Source of the DNA: Desulfobulbaceae bacterium
GTDB taxonomy: Bacteria; Desulfobacterota; Desulfobulbia; Desulfobulbales; Desulfocapsaceae
Assembly: GCA_003249645.1 (NCBI GenBank)
Contig: QKIH01000044.1
Coordinates: 1 to 64,000, forward strand
Direction: 5' to 3'
DNA length: 64,000 bases
Shown: positions 1 to 8,306 of the stretch, in pieces
Layout: every line of letters begins with the position of its first letter
Position numbering within the stretch: position 1 is the stretch's first letter
Program-made: the position numbers and the translations under genes
The notes under the pieces: model-generated
The model's database searches: none
Told to the model about the DNA's origin: nothing
Seen by the model: only the letters and a program-made list of their open reading frames with translations

Positions 1-36
1 AAGCTTAGACCCTTTTGAAATTGAATTTTGTTTTTA

Positions 37-107
37 GGCATAATCTTTCTCCTTTGGTTTTTAGGAGGATTATGCCATGGCTTGGGTGTCATATAGTGAG
101 CACCCAA
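37..107 (+). other. Two tandem hairpins upstream of coaX
   Basis: Two inverted repeats follow each other here. The first pairs GGCATAATC and CTCCT (37-53, with a 3-nt TTT bulge) with AGGAGGATTATGCC (63-76). The second pairs TTGGGTG (82-88) with CACCCAA (101-107) around a 12-nt loop. No T-tract follows either, so they are not classical terminators. They lie 94 nt or more before the coaX start and could be the end of an upstream transcript beyond the window or a leader structure. Function unknown. Confidence 0.4.
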
Positions 108-200
108 TTTAAAAACTGAGTTTTAGTGGTAACCAGAAATAAAATATTTTATTCTGTGATTAAGCACAATCAAAACTTCACAACGGAGATTGTACCAATT

Positions 201-995
201 ATGCTTTTTGTTATAGATATCGGCAACTCACATACTGTTACCGGCCTGTATGACAATGACCGGCTTGTAGCTCAATGGCGATTAAAATCGGATCGGGCTA
301 GAACAGCTGACGAGTTGACCATACGTTACCACACCCTGTTCGGGATTGCAGGGGTTTCACCTGCCAGTGTCAACAACGTTGTTATGGCTAGCGTTGTTCC
401 GCAGCTCGAAACGTCTTGGCTGAAAATGTGCAGGGAATATTTTTCATCATCTCTTCAGTCACCTCCATTTGTCGTCAACCACAAAACCGTCAGGGATCTC
501 ATAACAATCGACATTGACAACCCTTCAGAAGTTGGTGCTGATCGATTGGTTAACGGCATTGCGGCATGGCAGCAATATAAACAGGATCTCATCGTTATTG
601 ATTTTGGTACAGCCATCACCTTTGACTGCGTCAGCGCTGACTGCCGTTATCTTGGCGGCATGATCCTTCCCGGCATAGCATTGTCTCTCGACGCGCTTGC
701 TGCCAGAACCGCCAAACTGCCCCAGATAGATATTTCATCAGCACCGAATACAATCATTGGCAAAAACACCGTTGACGCCATGCACAGCGGCGCGGTCTAT
801 GGCTATGGTGCAATGATTTCAGGCATTTCTGAAAAAATCAAAGATGAAATGGTCGGCAACAGCAATAAAGACCTGAAAGTCATTGCAACTGGCGGTATTG
901 CTGAAATCATTGCACCCTACTCTCCAATGATTGACGTTGTTGACCCTCTTCTGACTCTAAATGGATTAAAAATTATTTATGATGCAACCAAATAG
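201..995 (+). CDS. coaX: Type III pantothenate kinase
   Basis: This enzyme phosphorylates pantothenate with ATP, the first step of coenzyme A synthesis in the cytoplasm. The acetate/sugar-kinase-like (ASKHA) fold shows as the N-terminal phosphate loop DIGNSH (residues 6-11), GADRLVNG (about 112-119), DFGTAITFD (about 134-142) and LGGMILPG (about 151-158). All are typical of CoaX rather than CoaA. The ORF track starts at a GTG at 126, but the ATG at 201 puts DIGNSH at the usual place, gives 264 aa (normal for the family) and has GGAG about 12 nt upstream. The 3' end overlaps the next gene by 17 bp, so the two are probably co-transcribed and translationally coupled. Confidence 0.93.
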   Translation: MLFVIDIGNSHTVTGLYDNDRLVAQWRLKSDRARTADELTIRYHTLFGIAGVSPASVNNVVMASVVPQLETSWLKMCREYFSSSLQSPPFVVNHKTVRDLITIDIDNPSEVGADRLVNGIAAWQQYKQDLIVIDFGTAITFDCVSADCRYLGGMILPGIALSLDALAARTAKLPQIDISSAPNTIIGKNTVDAMHSGAVYGYGAMISGISEKIKDEMVGNSNKDLKVIATGGIAEIIAPYSPMIDVVDPLLTLNGLKIIYDATK

Positions 996-1917
996 GCGTT
1001 CCCTGCGCCTGCCTCAAAAGCTTAAAAAAGGCGATGCCATCGGCATTATAGCTCCTGCGGCCCAGATCATCGACAAGGATCAGTTTGCTCGTGGCATCAA
1101 CATCTTAAGTGAGATGGGCTTTGAACCGGTTTTTCCACGAGAACTTTGGCCTGGCGATTTTTTCCTTGCTGATACTGACAGGAACAGGACTGAGGAGTTT
1201 TCAAGAATGTGGTCAGATGACCATGTGAAAGCATTGATCGCGGTTCGAGGCGGCTATGGCAGTATAAGGATTGCACCCGGACTGGATAAAGAGCTGATCA
1301 AGAGCAAAAAGAAGCTTTTTGTCGGTTTTTCTGATATTACCCTGCTGCACCTGTTTTTGTACAATCAATGCGACACCATCTCATTGCATGGACCGGTTCT
1401 CACATCTTTACCGACATTGAGCCAGGAAGCTCTTGAGCGTTTTTATATTTCACTTACCGGCGGTGCTCTCAATCCGATCCCATTTAGGAGAATAGAAGTT
1501 CTGCGTGAAGGAATGCAAGATTCCCCCGCCCCGCTTATCGGCGGCAACCTCTCAACTATAATGACCACCCTTGGCACAGCACTGGATTTTGATTACAGCG
1601 GCAAGGTCCTGTTTTTGGAGGATATCGGTGAAATGCAATTCAGGCTCGATCGGATGTTAACACATTTTCATCTAGCCGGAAAATTCAAAAACCTCAAAGG
1701 TCTTATCCTGGGTGACTTTTCTCATCCGGAGATCACCGATATGATTGACAAACTTCGATACAAAGAGTTTGTCTGGAACAGAGTGATCGAATTAACCAAA
1801 AATGAAGAATACCCAGTTATAGCAGACTTTCCGTCTGGTCACTGCTCAAACAATCTGACGCTGCCGCATGGAGCAGATATGCTGATTGACATAGAAAAGA
1901 AATGTCTTCGGTTTTAA
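979..1917 (+). CDS. ldcA: LD-carboxypeptidase, peptidase family S66
   Basis: Family S66 enzymes remove the terminal D-Ala from murein tetrapeptides in the cytoplasm during peptidoglycan recycling; some homologues (MccF) cleave microcin C instead. The N-terminus has the family pattern GDAIGIIAPA (about 18-27). The likely nucleophile is Ser118 in VGFSDIT, with an acidic residue in LFLEDIGE (about 211-218) and His288 in the PSGHCSNNLTLP motif. This is the Ser-Glu-His arrangement of S66. Length (312 aa) is usual. There is no signal peptide, which fits LdcA. Two ATGs in tandem (979, 982) are possible starts; both lie within the 3' end of coaX. An MccF-like role cannot be excluded from sequence, but recycling is the default. 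Confidence 0.88.
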   Translation: MMQPNRRSLRLPQKLKKGDAIGIIAPAAQIIDKDQFARGINILSEMGFEPVFPRELWPGDFFLADTDRNRTEEFSRMWSDDHVKALIAVRGGYGSIRIAPGLDKELIKSKKKLFVGFSDITLLHLFLYNQCDTISLHGPVLTSLPTLSQEALERFYISLTGGALNPIPFRRIEVLREGMQDSPAPLIGGNLSTIMTTLGTALDFDYSGKVLFLEDIGEMQFRLDRMLTHFHLAGKFKNLKGLILGDFSHPEITDMIDKLRYKEFVWNRVIELTKNEEYPVIADFPSGHCSNNLTLPHGADMLIDIEKKCLRF

Positions 1918-1970
1918 GCACACCGCAGCCTGTCCCCGGCAAGGTGTCTCAGGTTTATCTGGGAGAATGT

Positions 1971-1999
1971 TTGACTTGAGGTACCATTAATGCTATAAA
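1971..1999 (+). promoter_or_regulatory. Sigma-70-type promoter for the SH3-domain gene
   Basis: TTGACT at 1971-1976 and TATAAA at 1994-1999 are separated by exactly 17 nt, close to the sigma-70 consensus. The expected start of transcription is near 2006, about 77 nt before the ATG at 2083. Confidence 0.7.
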
Positions 2000-2082
2000 G
2001 TTTGTTTGAAATTTGGGAGTTAGGAAATTGTTGCTCTTTGGGCAACCGCTTACTGCTAATACAAAAAACAAGAGTTTTGCTT

Positions 2083-2541
2083 ATGAAAATTTTGACACCT
2101 TTGAGAACCGGTCTCATCGTTGCCCTGGGAAGTTTACTTCTCGCAACTGCAGCATTTTGCGCTGATTATGTCACTGTGAAAAATGACGACGTCAATGTCC
2201 GAAGCGGCCCTTCAACTGATTCTCCGGTCAAGATGGAAGTTTTTAAAGGATACCCCTTCCAGGTGATGTCAAAAGAAGGCAACTGGCTCAAGGTAACTGA
2301 TTTTGAAGGCGATACCGGATGGATTCACGAATCGCTTGTCAGCAACGGTGATACCGTGATCGTTAATAGCAACAAAGTCAACATGAGAGAGTCTACCAGC
2401 ACCAAATCTGCCGTTATTGCTGAAGTTGAGCGTGGAGTTGTTTTTACCCAGATCGGCAAAGAAGGTGATTGGATCAAGGTTCGTCACAGCGGCGGCACCG
2501 TTGGCTGGATCTATTCCAAACTTGTTTGGCCGAAACTCTAG
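2083..2541 (+). CDS. Exported protein with two bacterial SH3 domains
   Basis: The ORF begins at 2002, but residue 28 (ATG at 2083) starts a clear signal peptide: MKILTPLRTG, a hydrophobic core, then a cleavage site at about AAFCA|DYV. The 2002 start lies right at the predicted transcription start and is unlikely. The mature part is two SH3b-type repeats (about 27-85 and 90-150). Each has the pattern VNVRSGPSTDSPV / VNMRESTSTKSAV followed by a buried-Trp segment (GNWLKV, GDWIKV) and a GW(I) ending. SH3b domains usually bind peptidoglycan peptides, so a periplasmic wall-associated role is likely. There is no catalytic domain, so the precise role is unknown. Its TAG stop overlaps the stop of the convergent helicase gene in the tetramer CTAG. 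Confidence 0.8.
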   Translation: MKILTPLRTGLIVALGSLLLATAAFCADYVTVKNDDVNVRSGPSTDSPVKMEVFKGYPFQVMSKEGNWLKVTDFEGDTGWIHESLVSNGDTVIVNSNKVNMRESTSTKSAVIAEVERGVVFTQIGKEGDWIKVRHSGGTVGWIYSKLVWPKL

Positions 2542-5510
2542 GCTCTACGAAGCAGATTGTCTATAGACTTGTCCAGGCAAAGCGGGAGACGGACTGTTTT
2601 TCCCGCTTTGTTTGTGAATAAAAAGTGTTCATATTCCAAGCCGAAAAGGAACAACTCTTTCGTCAATTCAACATCTTGCTGACAATAGTGTTGTAATTTT
2701 CTGAATTCTTTTTCTTTATACCATTTCAAGGCCTGTAGCCCATCACCAGTTTTTTTTCTATCCAGTGTTGCCTCGGCAACCCGATCCAGACTGAGACGGT
2801 AGCCCAGGTGATTTGAAATCTCTTCAAGAAGATCAAGGCTTTTAATTGCTGATAAATCTATATCGGTATAAGCAGAAAGCACCCTGTTATCAAAACGTTT
2901 ATTATTAAAACCTACCACCACGTCCGCGTTCAGCAAATGCTCAATCAAGGCAGCGATCTCACCTTCCAGGAATGTCATATAGCCGTCAAGCCTGCTGTCG
3001 TAGATAACAGCAAGTGAAACTCGCATCTTTTCTGCATTATTCCAGCCACCCACCTCTTCTGCACTTAATTGTGTTTCAAGGTCAAATACGCAATAATGTT
3101 CAGGTAAAGCATCAATGCCTTTAGGGTAAGATGACTTTCTATTTTGCCCTTTAGAAAGTTTTTCCAGCAAAGCCGGCATCTGCCACTCATTGTCCTGTGG
3201 CCGGGAGGATATGATGAGCTCAAGCAGGGACAGGCAGCCTATCTTATCAATCGGTCGGTTGCCGGAACCGCATTTAGGAGAATGAACGCAGCTGGGGCAG
3301 CCGTTTTCGCACTCACATTGTTCTATCACTCTTTTGCATTCGAGCAGTATTTCATTTATCTTTTCATAAGCATCGCGACACAAGCCCACACCACCGTCAT
3401 GCCCGTCATAAATAAATATTGTCGCAAGTTCAGTCTGTTCATGAACCGGACATGAAATACCACCGATGTCATTCCTGTCGCAGAGCACAAACAAAGGAAA
3501 CAGGGAGATCATGACATGTTCCAGTGCGTGAATTGCTCCCATAAAATGCTGTTTTTCTCCTTCTATCTTCTGTCTGATCCATTCTGGCAATACCAGCCAG
3601 ATCCCATCTGTTTCGATGATCTGCTCGGGAAGGTCAAGAGCTATAGTGTTAATTGTTTTTCGTGTCGACGCATGTATTTTCTGATACCCGGTAACCTGCT
3701 CGGTAACTCGCACCTGACCTTCATACACTGAAACAGAAAAGCACTCCTTCCCACCTTTAGTCTCAATAATCTCAGTTTTTTTATTTGACAGTGCTCTGGT
3801 GTAGTGTGTTTTGCCCCCCTGCCCTACAACAACCTCAGCAGCCTCAAAATCAAGTTTTTCCACGGAGTAAATCTCGCTTCGATGAAGATATATTGCTCCT
3901 TCATGACACTCCTTCATCGCTCTGCTGCTGTCTATTTCTCCAAGAATTACTCCTGATTCTGAATTAATTATTGTCAGTTGACTGGAATCTCCCCTAAGAT
4001 TAAAGAGCCGTTGAGGATATTTTCTACTGGCAAAAAAATCTTTTCCATCGGCAGATTGATGAAGAACTCCATCATTCACCATTTCCCTTACGCAGGACTC
4101 GACCTCGGGTGGTGCAGATATAATCTCTGCTGCTGTCAGGGTAAGTTCTGCTGCCGCACAGTGCAGGTGTTTAGCCATGATAGAACTGTTGAAATGATTT
4201 AAGACAGCAGACTCAACGTCTCTTTTGAAAAATGCCTCCGGATTTCGCATGAAATACTGATCCAGTGCATCCTCTGCGCCAATCATTACGATTGCCGATT
4301 CCTGCTGGCCGCGTCCTACCCTTCCGCCTCTTTGCCATGAAGCCATGATGGACCCCGGGTAGCCGACAAGAATGCAAAGATCAAGATCACCGATATCTAT
4401 ACCGAGTTCCAGTGCAGAAGTTGATATAACGCCGTAAAGTTCGCCTGATGCGAGCTTTTTCTCGATTTCCCTTCGTTCTTCAACTGTAAAGCCGGCCCGG
4501 TAAGAACTCAACTTTCCGGCAAACTCCCGCAGTCTTGGTTTGGTCCACATGGTAATGAGCTCTGTAAGCTTGCGCGATTGGGTATAAACGATGGTTCTTA
4601 AAGAACGTTTCATCGCAGCCTCAAGAAGCTGACTTGCCACATGGGCTGCACTGTCCCATGGATTGAGAAAGAGCATATGCTTTACAGGTTGAGGAGCTCC
4701 AGAATCCGTAATTACGGCAACTTCCTCGCCAAGCAGTTCACGCCCGAGCTGTTCAGGATTTCCAACTGTCGCTGAGAGCATGATGAATTGCGGGGTGGTA
4801 TCATAATAGGCTGCGATTCTTTTCAGCCTGCTTATGGCCCAACTCATATGAGAGCCGAACACGCCTCTGTAGGTGTGAACTTCATCAATAATTATGTATC
4901 TGAGTTTTTTGAAAAAACGACTCCAGTTGTCATGGAAAGGAAGAATTGAGAGATGCAGCATGTCGGGAGTTGTAATCATGATGCCCGGCGGGTTGTCACG
5001 CAGTTTTCTCCTCCTGTACGTGCTTGTGTCACCGTCATAGATCGCAGCGATTTCGTTATCGCGTTTTTCTGAATCCCTTTGACAAAATAAATACATCTCC
5101 TCTATTTTTTTCAGTTGGTCATTGGCAAGGGCCTTTAGCGGAAACATATACAGTGCGTGACCCTGCGGGTCTTTTGCCAGGCTGTCAATGACAGGAAGAT
5201 TATACATCATGCTTTTACCTGAAGCGGTTGGTGTTGCCGCCAGCAGATGTTTCCCCTGTTTAACATGATGCAGGGCTTCAAGCTGGTGAGAATAGAGCTT
5301 GTTTATGCGTTTCTGGTGCAGGTAAGCCTTTAACCCTGAAGATAGGGAATCAGGTATTTCGCCGTAGCTGCCTGCTCTTTTTTGACTTGCTCTGTGACAG
5401 ACAACCTGAGGCCCGAACTTTTCAGAACCTTCCAGAGCCTGCAGATACTCTGTTATGTTTCCTCTGTTTCCAGAAGTTTTTTCTACATGTTGTTTTTCGG
5501 AAGAGTACAT
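2538..5510 (-). CDS. DEAD/DEAH helicase MrfA fused to a MrfB/YprB-like DEDD exonuclease
   Basis: The N-terminal two thirds is a superfamily 2 helicase of the MrfA (YprA, DUF1998) type. It has Walker A ATPTASGKS (about 92-100), DEVH (209-212), motif III SAT, and QRGGRVGR as motif VI. A four-cysteine zinc cluster (CECENGCPSC...C, about 732-750) belongs to the MrfA Zn-binding (MZB) region. After this comes a domain (about 800-960) with YCVFDLETQ, GFNNKRFDNR and HYCQQDVELT. These are the DxE, (N)xxxFD and YxxxD motifs of the DEDD/RNase H-like exonucleases, as in B. subtilis YprB/MrfB. In B. subtilis MrfA and MrfB are separate neighbouring proteins that repair mitomycin C damage; here they are one 990-aa chain. 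Divergent from the downstream tyrA gene. Confidence 0.85.
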   Translation of the reverse strand: MYSSEKQHVEKTSGNRGNITEYLQALEGSEKFGPQVVCHRASQKRAGSYGEIPDSLSSGLKAYLHQKRINKLYSHQLEALHHVKQGKHLLAATPTASGKSMMYNLPVIDSLAKDPQGHALYMFPLKALANDQLKKIEEMYLFCQRDSEKRDNEIAAIYDGDTSTYRRRKLRDNPPGIMITTPDMLHLSILPFHDNWSRFFKKLRYIIIDEVHTYRGVFGSHMSWAISRLKRIAAYYDTTPQFIMLSATVGNPEQLGRELLGEEVAVITDSGAPQPVKHMLFLNPWDSAAHVASQLLEAAMKRSLRTIVYTQSRKLTELITMWTKPRLREFAGKLSSYRAGFTVEERREIEKKLASGELYGVISTSALELGIDIGDLDLCILVGYPGSIMASWQRGGRVGRGQQESAIVMIGAEDALDQYFMRNPEAFFKRDVESAVLNHFNSSIMAKHLHCAAAELTLTAAEIISAPPEVESCVREMVNDGVLHQSADGKDFFASRKYPQRLFNLRGDSSQLTIINSESGVILGEIDSSRAMKECHEGAIYLHRSEIYSVEKLDFEAAEVVVGQGGKTHYTRALSNKKTEIIETKGGKECFSVSVYEGQVRVTEQVTGYQKIHASTRKTINTIALDLPEQIIETDGIWLVLPEWIRQKIEGEKQHFMGAIHALEHVMISLFPLFVLCDRNDIGGISCPVHEQTELATIFIYDGHDGGVGLCRDAYEKINEILLECKRVIEQCECENGCPSCVHSPKCGSGNRPIDKIGCLSLLELIISSRPQDNEWQMPALLEKLSKGQNRKSSYPKGIDALPEHYCVFDLETQLSAEEVGGWNNAEKMRVSLAVIYDSRLDGYMTFLEGEIAALIEHLLNADVVVGFNNKRFDNRVLSAYTDIDLSAIKSLDLLEEISNHLGYRLSLDRVAEATLDRKKTGDGLQALKWYKEKEFRKLQHYCQQDVELTKELFLFGLEYEHFLFTNKAGKTVRLPLCLDKSIDNLLRRA

Positions 5511-5604
5511 TTATAAACTTGCCTAAAGTGTTATCTGCGTTTATTCTCTTACCTTTCTGTAATTTTAACTATAGATTTTTTTCAGAGAACACTGACAGCA
5601 AACA

Positions 5605-7305
5605 ATGGTAAAGATAGCTACACTGGGGCCTCAAGGCAGCGACAGCATTAGCGCAGCAGGCCAATATTCACCAGATGCCGAAATTTTTCTTTTCAACCAG
5701 ATCTCAGAGGTTTTGAGCGCCCTGGCTTCAGGGAAAGCGGATAAGGCCCTGGTACCTGTATATAATACACGAGGCGGTGAGGTAAAAGAATATTTTCGTC
5801 TGCTTGAAAATGTCGAAAATGAATACTGGATTGACAACATCGTTTTACCGATTCATCTTTCTCTCGGTGTGGTTGCCTTAGAGACGCATAAGCCGGAATT
5901 AATAAAAACTATCGTCGGCAGACAGGCAGTTTTCAACCAGTGTCGTGAATATATATCGACAAATTTTCCGGATGTAACACTTATATCAGTAGGCAGTCTA
6001 GCTGAAAAAATAAAAGCTGCCATCAGCAGCAGTGATCACAGTTATGCCTTTATTGACACAGAAGAGTCCCTTAAACTCGGAGGGCTTGAAATCGCTGAGC
6101 GAGAGGTGGTTTCTCATAACCGCACCCGTTTTGCCGTGCTCGGAAAAAAGCTCCCCCCTTCTACCGGCTACGATGCAACGGCAGTAATCACCAAGCCTCT
6201 CAACGACAGGGTCGGCATGCTCGTTGATATTTTGAATGAATTTACCCGTCGCGGAGTCAATATTCTCGATCTGCGTTCTGAAAACGATATCAAAACCCAA
6301 AAACTTCAGATTTATCTTGAAGCTGAGGGACATATTGAAGATCTGCCCTTGAGATCAGCTCTTGAAACCATAGAAAAACGTGTCATTCAGGAAAGAGATT
6401 CTATAAAATTGCTTGGTTCATTTCCGCGAATCGACATGAGGGTGAAACAGATAAAGAATATCGGGTTCATCGGTTCAGGAGCAATGAGCCAGTGGTTTGC
6501 AGTTCGACTTGCCAATGAGGGCTATAAAACGGTCATTACAGGACGATCTTCAGAAATCTCTCCGGAGGAGATGGTTAAAGATGTTGATATCGTCTGTATT
6601 TGTGTGCCGATTTCGGTAACGGCAGAGACTATAAGGCAGTATGGTCCACTTTTGCATGAAGGCCAGGCACTTATTCTTCTGGCCGGTGAATCAGAAAACA
6701 CCTTACAAACAGCCATGGATTTTACCCACTCAGGTGTCGAACTGATGTTGGTCCACAATTTATGGGGCCCCCAGGCAGATACCATGAAAGATAAAAACGT
6801 CTCAGTGGTCAGGACGTCAAGGAGCGGTGCTTTCTGCAGCGAATTTGAGGCATTTCTTTATAAGCATGGGGCGGCAATATATCATGACAGCGCAAACAAG
6901 CACGACTTGCTCATGGGTGTTGGGCAGAAACTGCCTACCCTTATTTCAGTTGCCCTGGCAAAAACCCTTAAAGAGCACGGGGTGGATTGTGCCGATATTT
7001 CAAGTCATTCAACCTTGACCTCCCTGTATGGCGTCCTGTCTATGGTTCGGGTACATAATCAGAATCCGAGAACCTATGCAGAAATCATGTCAACTACAGG
7101 GGATGGCCGTAAAATCGTCCGCAGTTTTGTAAAAAACATTACCAATCTCATGGAAATTGCTGAAGACAGGGATATTCAGGAGTTATGTTCGATTATGGAA
7201 TCCAGTAAAGAGTTCATGAGTGAAAAGTTCAGAGAAAATAACATGCGGCAGGCGAAAGCTGTTGATGCTATCTTAAGCGACAATGGCGTAAAAGATTTGT
7301 ATTAA
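5605..7305 (+). CDS. tyrA: Prephenate dehydratase-like / ACT / prephenate dehydrogenase fusion
   Basis: Three domains are visible. Residues 3-180 resemble prephenate dehydratase (LGPQGSDS start, NRTRFAVLG at 172-180 containing the catalytic-type Thr). Residues about 190-265 form an ACT regulatory domain. From about 284 comes a TyrA prephenate dehydrogenase with a Rossmann loop (GFIGSGAMS), catalytic-type His384 in HNLWGP and a helical C-terminus. TyrA makes 4-hydroxyphenylpyruvate for tyrosine. The dehydratase part departs from the family at key places: PVYNTRGG replaces the usual P(V/I)ENSxxG, and the ACT ESRP motif reads LRSEN. It may therefore be a regulatory relic rather than an active PheA. 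Length 566 aa. No clear Shine-Dalgarno precedes the ATG. Confidence 0.8.
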   Translation: MVKIATLGPQGSDSISAAGQYSPDAEIFLFNQISEVLSALASGKADKALVPVYNTRGGEVKEYFRLLENVENEYWIDNIVLPIHLSLGVVALETHKPELIKTIVGRQAVFNQCREYISTNFPDVTLISVGSLAEKIKAAISSSDHSYAFIDTEESLKLGGLEIAEREVVSHNRTRFAVLGKKLPPSTGYDATAVITKPLNDRVGMLVDILNEFTRRGVNILDLRSENDIKTQKLQIYLEAEGHIEDLPLRSALETIEKRVIQERDSIKLLGSFPRIDMRVKQIKNIGFIGSGAMSQWFAVRLANEGYKTVITGRSSEISPEEMVKDVDIVCICVPISVTAETIRQYGPLLHEGQALILLAGESENTLQTAMDFTHSGVELMLVHNLWGPQADTMKDKNVSVVRTSRSGAFCSEFEAFLYKHGAAIYHDSANKHDLLMGVGQKLPTLISVALAKTLKEHGVDCADISSHSTLTSLYGVLSMVRVHNQNPRTYAEIMSTTGDGRKIVRSFVKNITNLMEIAEDRDIQELCSIMESSKEFMSEKFRENNMRQAKAVDAILSDNGVKDLY

Positions 7306-7383
7306 ATGAAAGACAATTCTCCCCGGCACGCAGATGACGGCAGAGAGAATACCATATAGAGTTTTATTCATAGGAGTTTATTA

Positions 7384-8037
7384 ATGATTATCAGTGAAAG
7401 CAAAGTATTAACCGAAGAACATATCTGCCCGCACTGCAAGGCCCGGATGTCCTGCTGTGAAGCTCCGGCTGTGCATGTTGGCGACGGACTTGGCTGGGGT
7501 TCAGATGTACTATTTATTTGTTTAAACGATGCCTGTTCTCTCTTCCTGAATGGCTGGCAGAATATTGAAGAACGTTACGGGCATCATGCATCATACCGTT
7601 ACATGGAGCTTCCGGGAAGCACTGAAGGCAACGTCATGATGGTTGGAAATAAAGACGCGTTTAAAGGGAGTATTATCGACCCTGAAGTCATAGCCAAGCA
7701 GAATGAACGCTACCTCAAAGAGCAAGCAGCCCTTGCAGCACTGGATTCCTGTGTTGCTGACAAAAACCTCGAACCTGTTCTTACCCTTATCCTTGATGAA
7801 GCTGCCGCAATTGAAGGGAGAAAAAGAGCGGTTGAGCTTCTTTTTGCCCTGAATGATCTCAGCTGTTTTGATGCGATCAGAAACCATGAATTCAGAAATA
7901 AAGCGCTCGAACAGGGTACCAACCTGATGCTTACTGCTATGTTAAAAAAGAATTTCAAGAAAGAATGCCCTGCCTGCGGTGAAATAATCAAATTACAGGC
8001 GAAGAAATGTATGCACTGTCAGGAAAATCTGGATTAA
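7384..8037 (+). CDS. Hypothetical protein with zinc-ribbon motifs at both ends
   Basis: I do not recognise a named family. The 217-aa cytoplasmic protein starts with a cysteine pair CPHC (about 15-18) plus further cysteines at about 24, 25 and 46-51. It ends with a treble-clef or zinc-ribbon pattern CPAC...CMHC (about 195-211). The middle is helical and Ala/Leu/Glu-rich (about 110-190). AGGAG lies 7 nt before the ATG. The gene stands alone between tyrA and tRNA-His, with a 78-nt gap after tyrA. A nucleic-acid or protein-binding role is possible, but nothing in the sequence settles it. Confidence 0.6.
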   Translation: MIISESKVLTEEHICPHCKARMSCCEAPAVHVGDGLGWGSDVLFICLNDACSLFLNGWQNIEERYGHHASYRYMELPGSTEGNVMMVGNKDAFKGSIIDPEVIAKQNERYLKEQAALAALDSCVADKNLEPVLTLILDEAAAIEGRKRAVELLFALNDLSCFDAIRNHEFRNKALEQGTNLMLTAMLKKNFKKECPACGEIIKLQAKKCMHCQENLD

Positions 8038-8053
8038 ATTTTGTAATTTATTG

Positions 8054-8082
8054 TTGCAAAAGAGAAAGTGAGAGAGTATAAG
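8054..8082 (+). promoter_or_regulatory. Promoter of the tRNA-His gene
   Basis: TTGCAA (8054-8059) and TATAAG (8077-8082) are separated by 17 nt. This places a transcription start near 8089, about 28 nt before the tRNA. Confidence 0.65.
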
Positions 8083-8116
8083 GTAAAACCGATTTCGGCA
8101 GACAATTAAATTTGAT

Positions 8117-8194
8117 GGTGGATGTAGCTCAGTTGGTTAGAGCACCTGGTTGTGGCCCAGGAGGCCGAGAGTTCAAATCTCTTCATCCACCCCA
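8117..8194 (+). tRNA. tRNA-His (anticodon GTG)
   Basis: A full cloverleaf can be drawn. The acceptor stem GTGGATG (8118-8124) pairs with CATCCAC (8184-8190). The D arm contains AGCTCAGTTGGTTAGAGC. The anticodon stem CCTGG/CCAGG encloses loop TTGTGGC with anticodon GTG. The T arm is GAGAG-TTCAAAT-CTCTT. The encoded CCA is at 8192-8194. As expected for tRNA-His, an extra G (8117) faces C73 (8191). The ORF track reads through this tRNA as an artefactual N-terminus of the next gene. Confidence 0.97.
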
Positions 8195-8201
8195 TCATAT
8201 T

Positions 8202-8239
8202 ACAGGGCATCAGTTAATACTGTTGCCCTGTTTTTTTTT
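8202..8239 (+). terminator. Rho-independent terminator after tRNA-His
   Basis: The stem ACAGGGCA (8202-8209) pairs with TGCCCTGT (8224-8231) around a 14-nt loop and is followed by nine Ts (8231-8239). Confidence 0.85.
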
Positions 8240-8306
8240 GCAGTGTAGAATCCAGCATTTTCCATATCGTCTAACCCCATCGATTACTCAGCATAGAGTT
8301 TGTATT

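Noticed and set aside
8112-8306. ORF-track N-terminus of the alpha/beta hydrolase
   Set aside because: It is translation of the tRNA-His gene and its terminator (MVDVAQLVRAPGCGPGGR...). The real start is the ATG at 8307.
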